DNA of 33,119 bases from Microseira wollei NIES-4236 (GTDB lineage Bacteria > Cyanobacteriota > Cyanobacteriia > Cyanobacteriales > Aerosakkonemataceae), in assembly GCF_020521235.1 (NCBI RefSeq), contig NZ_BLAY01000116.1, positions 1 to 33,119 of the forward strand, given 5' to 3'. Position 1 is the stretch's first letter. Every line of letters starts with the position of its first letter. The translations under genes were made by a program, and so were the position numbers. The notes under the pieces were generated by a model that was given only the letters and a program-made list of their open reading frames with translations, did not search any database and was not told where the DNA came from. Of this stretch, positions 8,076 to 16,176 are shown piece after piece.

Positions 8076-10346
8076 TCAAGTCCCTAGATTTTGCTTTAAG
8101 GGAATTTCGATTGTGAACTCTGTTCGCTCTCCTAACCAAGAATTACACTGCAACTGTCCTCGATGTTTTTCAGTCACAATTTGATAGCTAATCGAAAGAC
8201 CTAACCCAGTACCGGAACCTACAGGTTTAGTAGTGAAGAAGGGGTCAAACAATCGTTTTTGAATCTGTTCTGGAATGCCGGGTCCATTATCTGCTATTTT
8301 GATGATGACTCGGTCTGTATGGGATAATTTGGTGTCGATCCAGATAGTCGGCGGTTCTGGATTATCGTTTAAATTGGTCTTTTCTTCCAATGCATCAATA
8401 GCGTTGGAAAGAATGTTCATAAACACTTGATTGAGTTGTCCGGGATAGCATTCCACTAAAGGCAAATCGGTGTAATTTTTGATTATTTGAATACCTGGAG
8501 AATTGGGTTTAGCTTTGATGCGATTTTGCAAAATCAGCAGCGTGCTATCAATTCCTTCATGGATGTTAACGTCTTTCATTTCAGCTTCATCCATGCGAGA
8601 GAAATTCCGTAAAGAAAGCACAATTTTTTGAATGCGTTCTGCTCCCACTTTCATCGATTCTAGAAGTTTTGGCAAGTCTTCAATAACGAAATCGATTTCG
8701 ACTGCTTCTGCTTCGTCTTGAATTTCTGGATGGGGTGAGGGGTAGTGTTTTTGATAAAGTTGCAACAGCTTGAGTAAATCTTGGGTGTAGTTATGCGCGT
8801 GTTCGATATTGCCGTAGATAAAGTTAACGGGATTGTTAATTTCATGAGCGACCCCTGCTACCAGTTGTCCCAAACTTGACATTTTTTCGCTTTGGATCAG
8901 TTGAGATTTGTTGCGTTTGAGTTCGGCTAAAGCTTGTTCGAGTTCTGTGGCTTTTTCTGCTATTTCGGCTTGGGATCGCTTGAGTGCTGCCTCTGCTTGT
9001 TTCCGCTCGATTGCAAATACAATATAATCGGCAAAAGTTTCTGCTAAGTGTACTTCTTCTTCATCAAAATTCCGGATTTTATCGTAATAAACCCCGAAGC
9101 GTCCGAACAGTTTTCCCCGACTTACTAACGGAATCCACGCACAGGAACTAATCCCTTCTTGCAACAGCTCGTATTGCATTTCTCCCAATTCCTGGCTCTC
9201 TGCTACCCTGGGAATTAACACCGGCTGGGGTTCTGAATTTGAGGACACCCAAGGCGAATATTTGGCTAGGGATAGCATAAAGTTTCCTGAAATTCCTTTC
9301 CCTACTTGGAACATGGTGCCACCCTCTTCTTCAAATATCGAGATGGCAGCTCCATTCGCATTCAAAACTCCTTTTATACCAGTTAAAGATTGTTCGTAAA
9401 TTTCTTCAATTGTGTTGGCTCTGCTAACTCTTTCTACCAGATCCGCCCAATGGTATACCGATTGAAGTTGCTCGAACTGTTGCAGCAGTTCTTTTTCGGC
9501 TAATTTTAGTTCGGTGATGTCTTGAATCGCTGCTTCTACTAATTGTTGTTGTTGACAATATCTGGCGTGCCAGGAAAACCACCGATAATATCCATCTTTG
9601 CACCGCAGGCGATTTTCAAAGCAAATAATATCTGGAACGCTAGAGATTTGATTCTGTAATACCTTAATTTTTTCCTGGGTCGAAAGTTGCTCTTCTGGAT
9701 GGACAAATTCTAAGCAAGGAGTAGCGCGCAATTGCGAACTTGTCCAACCTAATATTTTTTCCCAAGCTGGATTGAGGTATTGAAAGAAGTCATTTAACCC
9801 GATTGTACAAAACAAATCCGATGAGAGCGCCAGCAGGGGATTTTCTGGCAAAGATGCTATGCCAACGCACTGAGTTTTATTCTGTAACTTCAACTCGCTT
9901 TGCACCCAAACTGCCAGATCCTGAAGTGCTTGCACTTCATTTTCGCTCAGTTGATGGGGACTATAGTCCATGATGCTGAAAGTTCCCAGTTTATTGCCAA
10001 AAGTGTCTGTTACACAACATCCGGCATAGAAACGAATTTCGGTTTTCTCAGTTTCCAATCGGTTAATGGCAAAGCGAGGATCTAAATGGGTATCGGGAAC
10101 GATCGCAATATCGTCGCTGCTGGGGCAGTTTAACAACAGGTTCAGCTTTTGCGCCTCGGAAATCGATAAACCGTGACTAAATCTTACCGATTCAGAATTG
10201 CTCTCAACCAGAGCGATCGCCACAATCGGCACTTTGAGGGAAAGAACCGCGATTCTGGCAATGCGCTCAAATCCGATAGCGGTGTTTGCGTCGAGCGTTG
10301 TACAATGATTGTCGGCGGCAGGGTAGCTAACCTTTTGTACCTGCAT
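8076..10346 (-). CDS. Cytoplasmic GAF-PAS-GAF sensor histidine kinase
   Basis: The protein has 756 residues and no membrane segment. An N-terminal GAF domain (about 20-155) is followed by a PAS domain (about 168-285; FQYLNPAWEKILGWTSSQL, CKDGYYRWFSWHARY), a second GAF domain (about 305-450) and a coiled coil (450-490). The HisKA domain has its phospho-acceptor His501 in GVAHEINNPVNFIYGN, and the HATPase_c domain shows N box NILSNAIDAL, G1 DNGPGIP, F box FDPFFTTKP and G2 GTGLGLS. All kinase residues are present. No partner response regulator lies next to it, so it is an orphan kinase. No chromophore Cys of the bilin type was noticed in either GAF domain, so ligands are unknown. Confidence 0.92.
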   Translation of the reverse strand: MQVQKVSYPAADNHCTTLDANTAIGFERIARIAVLSLKVPIVAIALVESNSESVRFSHGLSISEAQKLNLLLNCPSSDDIAIVPDTHLDPRFAINRLETEKTEIRFYAGCCVTDTFGNKLGTFSIMDYSPHQLSENEVQALQDLAVWVQSELKLQNKTQCVGIASLPENPLLALSSDLFCTIGLNDFFQYLNPAWEKILGWTSSQLRATPCLEFVHPEEQLSTQEKIKVLQNQISSVPDIICFENRLRCKDGYYRWFSWHARYCQQQQLVEAAIQDITELKLAEKELLQQFEQLQSVYHWADLVERVSRANTIEEIYEQSLTGIKGVLNANGAAISIFEEEGGTMFQVGKGISGNFMLSLAKYSPWVSSNSEPQPVLIPRVAESQELGEMQYELLQEGISSCAWIPLVSRGKLFGRFGVYYDKIRNFDEEEVHLAETFADYIVFAIERKQAEAALKRSQAEIAEKATELEQALAELKRNKSQLIQSEKMSSLGQLVAGVAHEINNPVNFIYGNIEHAHNYTQDLLKLLQLYQKHYPSPHPEIQDEAEAVEIDFVIEDLPKLLESMKVGAERIQKIVLSLRNFSRMDEAEMKDVNIHEGIDSTLLILQNRIKAKPNSPGIQIIKNYTDLPLVECYPGQLNQVFMNILSNAIDALEEKTNLNDNPEPPTIWIDTKLSHTDRVIIKIADNGPGIPEQIQKRLFDPFFTTKPVGSGTGLGLSISYQIVTEKHRGQLQCNSWLGERTEFTIEIPLKQNLGT

Positions 10347-10899
10347 TGATCGGATGTTCCTCAGCGACTAGACAAACCTGGCAAAATAGGGTGATATAAT
10401 TATTTTCGCAGCCGCCAAGTCACCCCAACAGCAAACTGCTTACATCGATGCAGCGATGTTAAAGTTAATATAATATTAAATTAATATACTTTTATTAAAA
10501 ATAATAAGTAGGTAGGCATAAATAAACTGAACACCCGACGAGACGCCCATCCCACAAGAGATTTGAAAGCTTTGTGGGGTGGGCATCCTGCCTGCCCTAT
10601 ATTTATATAACTATTTTCACTTTATTTACCTGCACCCGCTTATAATAAACAATCAGCCCAAGCTGACAGGCGGTTTGTAAAGTTACGTTAAGTAAGGGGC
10701 GAAGTCTTGCAGCCATCAGGCGAAAATGGTAGGCTGCCTGATTTTATAGCCCCTCTCTGCTAGGGCCAGGAAGGCGATCGCCCCACGCAGGGTGAGGGGG
10801 AAAAACGGCGAATGCCTGGGGTGATTCACAGATAATTTCCGACTCCAACAGATTGATTGGTAAAACCCACACCTTGCACCCGCCGGTGCCCCAATAGAA
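10347..10899. other. Long intergenic region with hairpins, no supported gene
   Basis: An AT-rich stretch (about 10450-10510) may hold the kinase promoter. An inverted repeat lies at 10545-10584 (GCCCATCCCACAA with TTGTGGGGTGGGC, one mismatch), and a second at 10715-10742 (ATCAGGC / GCCTGAT, followed by TTTAT on the plus strand). Neither could be assigned to a known RNA. A 72-codon minus-strand frame here looks spurious. Confidence 0.45.
10545..10584. repeat. 13-bp inverted repeat (REP-like)
   Basis: GCCCATCCCACAA pairs with TTGTGGGGTGGGC across a 14-nt loop, with a single T/G position. It resembles dispersed GTGGG-type palindromes common in filamentous cyanobacterial genomes, and no gene is attached to it. 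Confidence 0.55.
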
Positions 10900-10934
10900 T
10901 TGAGAAAAAGAAACTTCTCCTGGCGAGGAGAAGT
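10900..10934 (-). terminator. Intrinsic terminator of the lectin operon
   Basis: Read on the minus strand, ACTTCTCCT-CGCC-AGGAGAAGT is a perfect 9-bp stem with a 4-nt loop, followed by TTTCTTTTTCTC. It lies 42 nt after the stop of the three-domain lectin gene and so ends the two-gene lectin operon. Confidence 0.85.
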
Positions 10935-10976
10935 CCCGTTTAATCGGATGAAGCTTTCCCAAACCCCCTCATTTCG

Positions 10977-12287
10977 TTAATTGAGGGCTGACCAATTGAC
11001 AGTCAGGGTGCCAATATTATCCCCGTAGTTCGGCTTGTAATCATTGACTAGGAAGACCAAAGTTTCACCAGGTTTGAGAACAATAGTCGTTGCTGTACCC
11101 ACTTCAGTTACAACACCAGTTGTCTTGTTTACTGCCAGCAGAGCAAATTCGGTATTGTTGGGATATTTCAGATACTGCTGAAATTCTTTTAAGCTCTCTT
11201 TCAAGGCAGCCTGAATTTCTGGTGGGAAACCCTTTAATCCGCTGGCGGTACAATCTGGAATATCGCCTTTCGGTTTCCAAGTGCCAGAGGGTGTAAATGT
11301 GTAGGAGACTTCTTTTGTCTGGGTGTTAGTAAATTCAACCCCAGTGTCAGAGTTAGTTGGCACTTCAAATTGTCCCTTCGTTTCCGGCGGCGGGGTAACC
11401 GCTTCTTTTGTGACTACTTTGACAAATGTTCTGACAAAACCTCTGTTATTTTCCCAATTGATGTCCCAGAAAACAAAAGAGAGCGTACCTTTACTTAAAA
11501 CAGTCATTTCCAAATGGGTTCCTACAGCAAAATAGGTCTTGCCCCCATCCAGAGTCCCAATCAGACTACCCAACCTAAATGAAAAGTTTTGCTTTGCAAT
11601 ATAGCCGTATGGCCAATTCCCCTTGCCTTTAATATTAACACCGTTAGCGTTAATATCGGAATTTCTATCCATCCAGTTCGGATTCCATAAGTCTTTGGGG
11701 TTGACATTAACTATTAGTAAGTCCCCAGGTTCTAATTCGACCCCTGTATTTAAGGGCGTCCCTCCAGTCGAACTATGTACTCTCGCATTAATATCGAAAT
11801 ACTTTGCTTCCTCGTCATCGTAGATCCCAGTTGTGTCAGTTATGGCATAGCTTGATGATTCTCGGACTTCGACAGTTGCTGTTATAGAACCGCTATTTGT
11901 GTTGGCATCGCCGCCCCAGAAGAAAAAAGATAGATCGCCATCCCTTAAAATTGTCATTTCCAAATGGGTTCCTACGGGAAAATAGGTCTTGCCTCCGTCC
12001 AGAGTCCCGATCAGACTGCCCAACGCAAATTCATACTCATAGTTCCAGTCAACTATGGTAGCTTCTTTATACAAGCCATGAATCTTTTTTGTCTCAGCTG
12101 CTGATATCCCGTTAGCATTTACCCACAATTGAGGTTCATTTTTACGCGGAGTCCATCTTTGTTCTGGGTCTACATTAACTATTAGTAATTGCCCCTCCTT
12201 TAGTTTGATATCTGTAGTTTTCAGAGCGCCATCAGTCGAACAATTTTTTACGCTGTCAATTTCCAGCGTGTATTGCTGTGTTTCCAT
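10977..12287 (-). CDS. Protein with three LecA/PA-IL-like lectin domains
   Basis: A 436-residue protein with three ~130-145-residue beta-sandwich modules (about 1-145, 150-295, 305-436). The last ends VNDYKPNYGDNIGTLTVNW, which lines up with the calcium/galactose loop of Pseudomonas LecA (Asp100, Thr104, Asn107, Asn108): Asp, Asn, Asp and Asn occupy these places. TWKPKGD in the same domain matches the LecA KWGPQGD region. Domains 1 and 2 share LIGTLDGGKTYF.VGTHLEMT and a diverged loop (GGDANTNSGS, DINWENNRGF). No signal peptide is seen, as in LecA itself. AGGAG precedes the ATG. It is likely co-transcribed with the two-domain paralogue upstream (80-nt gap). Sugar binding is inferred; partner and role are unknown. 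Confidence 0.75.
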   Translation of the reverse strand: METQQYTLEIDSVKNCSTDGALKTTDIKLKEGQLLIVNVDPEQRWTPRKNEPQLWVNANGISAAETKKIHGLYKEATIVDWNYEYEFALGSLIGTLDGGKTYFPVGTHLEMTILRDGDLSFFFWGGDANTNSGSITATVEVRESSSYAITDTTGIYDDEEAKYFDINARVHSSTGGTPLNTGVELEPGDLLIVNVNPKDLWNPNWMDRNSDINANGVNIKGKGNWPYGYIAKQNFSFRLGSLIGTLDGGKTYFAVGTHLEMTVLSKGTLSFVFWDINWENNRGFVRTFVKVVTKEAVTPPPETKGQFEVPTNSDTGVEFTNTQTKEVSYTFTPSGTWKPKGDIPDCTASGLKGFPPEIQAALKESLKEFQQYLKYPNNTEFALLAVNKTTGVVTEVGTATTIVLKPGETLVFLVNDYKPNYGDNIGTLTVNWSALN

Positions 12288-12367
12288 TATTTCTCCTGGG
12301 GGCGAATTTTATTTATAACTCACCCCATACAAATTTACTATCTCGCCTTTAAAGCCTGGATTTACTG

Positions 12368-13261
12368 CTACGGGGTAGCCGCACCTTTTTTGACTACTTT
12401 GACAAATGCTCTGACAAAACCTCTGTTATTTAGGTAATCGAGGTCCCACACAAGAAAAGAGAGTGTACCTTTACTTAAAACAGTCATTTCCAAATGGGTT
12501 CCTACAGCAAAATAGGTCTTGCCTCCATCCAGAGTCCCAATCAGATTACCCATCCTAAATGAAAAGGGAGATCCATGATAGCCCCACGGCCAAGACTTGT
12601 TTTTATTTATAGCGTTAGCGTTAACATCGGAATTTCGATCCATCCACGCCATATTCCATAAATCTTTGGGGTCTACATTAACTTTTAGTAAGTCCCCAGG
12701 TTCTAATTCGATACCTGTATTTAATCGCGTCCCTCCAGTCAAACTATGTACTCTCGCATTAATATCGAAATACTCTGCTTCATAGTCAATGTTGTCCGCA
12801 GGTTTGTTAGTTTCTGTAGGTATGTAATAGCTTGATGCGTCTTTGACTTCAACAGTTACCGTCAGAGAACCTGCATTTGTGTTGGCATCGCCGCCCCAGA
12901 AGAAAAAAGAGAGTTCGCCAGCCTTTAAAATTGTCATTTCCAAATGGGTTCCTACGGGAAAATAAGTCCTGCCTCCGTCCAGAGTCCCGATCAGACTGCC
13001 CAAGGCAAATTCAGACTCATAGTTCCAGTCAAGTATGGTAGCTTCTTTGTACAAGCCATCAATCTTGTTTGTGACAGCAGATATACCGTTAGCATTCACC
13101 CAGGATTTTTTGCAATCCTTATATGCGCTCCATGTCTTTGTGGGTTCATCAACCTTAACTATTAGTAATTGCCCATCCTTTAGTGCTATTTTTGTTTGGC
13201 ATAAACTCCCATCAGTCGAGCAGTTTTTCACGGCATCAATCGTGAATTGCTGTGTTGCCAT
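12368..13261 (-). CDS. Protein with two LecA/PA-IL-like lectin domains
   Basis: A 297-residue protein closely similar to the first two domains of the 436-residue neighbour and lacking its third, C-terminal LecA-like domain. Each domain has the LIGTLDGG(K/R)TYF and VGTHLEMT(I/V)L core, then SFFFWGGDANTNAGSLTV or SFLVWDLDYLNNRGFV, corresponding to the metal-binding loop of LecA. AAGGAG 9 nt before the ATG supports the start, and there is no signal peptide. It is the first gene of a probable two-gene operon ending at the terminator at 10900-10934. It arose by duplication from, or gave rise to, the neighbouring gene. Loss of the most LecA-like domain may change calcium or sugar binding. Confidence 0.72.
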   Translation of the reverse strand: MATQQFTIDAVKNCSTDGSLCQTKIALKDGQLLIVKVDEPTKTWSAYKDCKKSWVNANGISAVTNKIDGLYKEATILDWNYESEFALGSLIGTLDGGRTYFPVGTHLEMTILKAGELSFFFWGGDANTNAGSLTVTVEVKDASSYYIPTETNKPADNIDYEAEYFDINARVHSLTGGTRLNTGIELEPGDLLKVNVDPKDLWNMAWMDRNSDVNANAINKNKSWPWGYHGSPFSFRMGNLIGTLDGGKTYFAVGTHLEMTVLSKGTLSFLVWDLDYLNNRGFVRAFVKVVKKGAATP

Positions 13262-13334
13262 TATTTTTCTCCTTGGGCTTTCGTATTCGTATTACTTAAT
13301 TTTTTAGCCTTATGTAAGCTACCAGTACGCCCAG

Positions 13335-13368
13335 CCTAAAAAATCTATCTTTAGATATATTTTTTAGG
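13335..13368. repeat. AT-rich 34-bp palindrome upstream of the two-domain lectin gene
   Basis: CCTAAAAAATCTATCT is followed by TTAGATATATTTTTTAGG, an almost perfect palindrome, 74 bp before the lectin start codon. It could be an operator or a hairpin in the 5' leader; no regulator can be named. Confidence 0.5.
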
Positions 13369-13424
13369 TTTGACTAAAAAATATATAGTGGGTACTTTCA
13401 ACTAGACTTTTTTTGTAAATTTTT

Positions 13425-13451
13425 ATAAAAAAAGAGGTGATTGCTCACCTC
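13425..13451 (-). terminator. Intrinsic terminator downstream of the 746-residue gene
   Basis: On the minus strand GAGGTGA-GCAA-TCACCTC forms a perfect 7-bp stem followed by seven T. It lies about 80 nt after the stop of the 746-residue gene and separates it from the lectin operon. Confidence 0.85.
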
Positions 13452-13530
13452 AATTGCTAATTCAGGACTGACAACGCTCTCAATTTGCAAACTGTGCAGA
13501 GAGAGAGATTCGTCAGCTTCCTTATTTCCT

Positions 13531-15771
13531 TCAGCTAGCTGACCAATTGACGGTCAGGGTGCCAACATTATCCCCGTAGTCTGGCGGAAAATCGTTAACT
13601 ATGAAGACCAAAGTTTCACCAGGTTTGAGAACAATAGTCGTTGCTGCGCTCACTTCAGTTACAACACCAGTTGTCTTGTTTACTGCAACTAGGGCGAAAG
13701 CCGTATTGTTAGGATATTTCAGATATTTTTGCAGATCCTTCAAGCTCTCATTCCACATTGTCTGAAGCTCAGGCGACATCGACTTTACCCCGGCGGCGGT
13801 AACTTCTGAAAAACCTTGTTCGCGTTTCCCGGGTATCCAAGTGCCGGATGGCACAAATGTATAGGATACTTCCTTGGTCTGGGTGTTAGTAAATTCTACG
13901 CCAGTGTCCAAGTTAGATTTTACTTCAAATTGTCCGCTTGTGACGATTCTGTTATATACTGCTGCTGCATATAAACCAGGATCGCTGTAAAAAACTTGAT
14001 GGTCTTTGGCATCGGGCTTGGTATTGAGAATTGGCTGCCCGACATAAGAGTAAAGACATTTTACTCCCGCAAAAATTGGATGGCTACTATTTATTGTCCG
14101 ATTGCCATCAATATTGATGTAATGGGGAGAAAATTCCAATCCAAATTCATTGAGAAATGTCTTCCACTGCTTGGCTTCATTTTCACCTCCGCCGTATCCC
14201 GTACCGCCCATCAGGTAAACGTTACCTCCGGATTTGACATAATCGATCAGCACCTGGTTATCCTTCGGCTCCGCACCCAGAAATACGCCGTTATATTGTT
14301 TTAAGGTGGCGAGGTCGAATTTCTGGTTAACGTTTACAGTCCAGGTATGACCTGCATCTGTCATTGCCTTTGCCAACCGAGATTGGATCAGACCGCCGTT
14401 AGCTGAGTAGACGTGGAATTTGCCCTTAGCACCGCCTGTAAACCAATTGGCAATGTTTTTCACAAAAATTTCTGTATCTGGGGCGCGGACAAATCCCACG
14501 TCGGTTAAAGGGAATTCGTCAGCGGAAACTACAATCTTTCCTTGTGGAGTTCCTGGATTTTCAAATGCTGCATATAAACCTGGATCGCTGTGAAAAACTT
14601 GATGGTCTTTAACATCTGGCTTGGTATTCAGAATTGGCTGAGCCACATAATAGAAAAGACATTTTACTCCCGCAAAAATTGGATGGTTACTATTGATTAC
14701 CAAATTGCCATCAATGTTGATGTAGTAGGGAGAAATTTCCAATCCAAATTCATTGAGAAATGTCTTCCACTGCTTGGCTTCATTTTCATAGCCCCCGTAA
14801 CCCGTCCCAGCCATCAGGTAAACGTTACCTCCTGATTTGACATAATCGATCAGCACCTGATTATCCTTCGGCTCTGCACCCAGAAATACGCCGTTATATT
14901 GTTTTAATGTGGCGAGGTCGAATTTCTGGCTCACGTTTACAGTCCAGGTATGACCGGCATCTGTCATTGCTTTTGCCAACCGAGATTGGATCAGACCATG
15001 GTTAGCTGAGTAGACGTGGAATTTGCCCTTTGCACCGCCTGTAAACCAATTGGCAATGTTTTTCACAAAAATTTCTGTATCTGGGGCGCGGACAAATCCC
15101 GTGTCGCATAAAACCCATTCGTCAGCTGAAACTACAATCTTTCCTTGTGTAGTTCCTGGATTTTCAAATGCTGCATGTAAACCGGGATCGCTCTCGAAAA
15201 CTTGATGGTTTGCATCGGCATTGGTATTGAGAATTGGCTGAGCGCCATAATAGAAAAGACATTTTACTCCCGCAAAAATTGGATGGCTACTATTTATTAC
15301 CAAATTGCCATCAATATTGTTGTAATGGGGAGAAAATTCCAATCCAAATTCATTGAGAAATGTCTTCCACTGCTTGGCTTCATTTTCAGCTCCGCCGTAT
15401 CCCGTACCGCCCATGAGGTAAACGTTACCTCCTGATTTGACATAATCGATCAGCACCTGGTTATCCTTCGGCTCCGCACCCAGAAATACGCCGTTATATT
15501 GTTTTAATGTGGCGAGGTCGAATTTCTGGCTCACGTTTACAGTCCAGGTATGACCTGCATCTGTCATTGCTTTTGCCAACCGAGATTGGATCAGACCGCC
15601 GTTAGCTGAGTAGACGTGGAATTTGCCCTTTGCACCGCCTGTAAACCAATTGGCAATGTTTTTCACAAAAATTTCTGTATCTGGGGCGCGGAGAAATCCC
15701 GTGTCGGTTAAAGTGTATTCGTCAGTGGCAACTACAATCTTTCCTTGTTGAGGTTCTGAATTTGTTTGCAT
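13531..15771 (-). CDS. Triple GATase-like repeat protein with C-terminal LecA-like lectin domain (746 aa)
   Basis: Three ~200-residue repeats (about 9-210, 211-411, 412-612) are followed by a lectin domain (about 613-746). Each repeat has GKIVV..DE....D.GF.RAPDTEIF, FVKNIANWFTGGAKGKFHVY, QSRLAKAMTDAGHTWTVNV, VFLGAEPKDNQVLIDYVKSG, GNVYLM.GTGYGG and SHPIFAGVKC. The order of strands and the HPIFAGV element resemble a class I glutamine-amidotransferase/ThuA-like fold, but the nucleophile elbow has no Cys, so catalysis is not expected. The lectin domain ends VNDFPPDYGDNVGTLTVNW, matching the LecA metal loop. No signal peptide was found. The start is fixed by an in-frame stop upstream and by AAGG before the ATG. 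It probably acts as a multivalent carbohydrate-binding or adhesion protein, but this is inference. Confidence 0.7.
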   Translation of the reverse strand: MQTNSEPQQGKIVVATDEYTLTDTGFLRAPDTEIFVKNIANWFTGGAKGKFHVYSANGGLIQSRLAKAMTDAGHTWTVNVSQKFDLATLKQYNGVFLGAEPKDNQVLIDYVKSGGNVYLMGGTGYGGAENEAKQWKTFLNEFGLEFSPHYNNIDGNLVINSSHPIFAGVKCLFYYGAQPILNTNADANHQVFESDPGLHAAFENPGTTQGKIVVSADEWVLCDTGFVRAPDTEIFVKNIANWFTGGAKGKFHVYSANHGLIQSRLAKAMTDAGHTWTVNVSQKFDLATLKQYNGVFLGAEPKDNQVLIDYVKSGGNVYLMAGTGYGGYENEAKQWKTFLNEFGLEISPYYINIDGNLVINSNHPIFAGVKCLFYYVAQPILNTKPDVKDHQVFHSDPGLYAAFENPGTPQGKIVVSADEFPLTDVGFVRAPDTEIFVKNIANWFTGGAKGKFHVYSANGGLIQSRLAKAMTDAGHTWTVNVNQKFDLATLKQYNGVFLGAEPKDNQVLIDYVKSGGNVYLMGGTGYGGGENEAKQWKTFLNEFGLEFSPHYINIDGNRTINSSHPIFAGVKCLYSYVGQPILNTKPDAKDHQVFYSDPGLYAAAVYNRIVTSGQFEVKSNLDTGVEFTNTQTKEVSYTFVPSGTWIPGKREQGFSEVTAAGVKSMSPELQTMWNESLKDLQKYLKYPNNTAFALVAVNKTTGVVTEVSAATTIVLKPGETLVFIVNDFPPDYGDNVGTLTVNWSAS

Positions 15772-16095
15772 ACAATCTACCTTCGATCGCAGAGATAATT
15801 TTGTTTACCCGTCAAATTCTCTCACAAATCAGATTTAGTTAAAGGGTGAAAAGTTAAAATTTAATTAAATATGCATCAAGACTGCGGACAGTTTTTATAG
15901 CGGATTGCAGCCGTATGAGGTAAGGCTTGTTTGTGTAGCGGCAGCATTAATGCTGCCGCTACACAAACAAGCCAAAAGGCTTTCCCTAGACGAGCTGGCA
16001 ATCCGCTGTATTTCAGAGGCTGAAACGTTTGAATTACCGTTGATGGCTAGCTGCAACAGGACTTAGGCACGCTGCGCCAAAAACAAAGGTGATGC
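15772..16095. repeat. Duplicated upstream region, copy 1
   Basis: This 324-nt stretch upstream of the 746-residue gene is largely identical to 18413-18736 upstream of its paralogue. It includes the presumed promoter and the palindromic element at 15899-16007. The duplicated segment thus extends beyond the gene and ends at GGTGATGC in both copies. Confidence 0.85.
15899..16007. repeat. 109-bp palindromic element with terminal inverted repeats, copy 1
   Basis: The ends AGCGGATTGC (15899-15908) and GCAATCCGCT (15998-16007) are perfect 10-bp inverted repeats. Inside lies a 50-bp palindrome without loop (15924-15973) with arms GGCTTGTTTGTGTAGCGG and its complement, and centre GCAGCATT/AATGCTGC. 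The layout resembles a small MITE or a cruciform-forming element. Confidence 0.75.
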
Positions 16096-16154
16096 GTCAA
16101 TCTCGCTGGTCGAAACCGACGATTTTTCGGAGGATATTGCAGCTTTCCTAAACG

Positions 16155-16176
16155 CCCTCATTTTGTTAATTGAGGG
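16155..16176 (-). terminator. Hairpin spanning the stop codon of the 766-residue frame (weak terminator)
   Basis: On the minus strand CCCTCA and TGAGGG flank ATTAACAAAA, which contains the TAA stop. The same stem is kept at the end of the three-domain lectin gene (around 10966-10987), so it travelled with the lectin-domain 3' end. No long T-run follows, so termination is uncertain. Confidence 0.35.

Noticed and set aside
10744-10962. 72-codon minus-strand frame after the lectin operon
   Set aside because: It overlaps the intrinsic terminator at 10900-10934, has no ribosome-binding site and has low-complexity Pro/Gly composition; no recognisable family.
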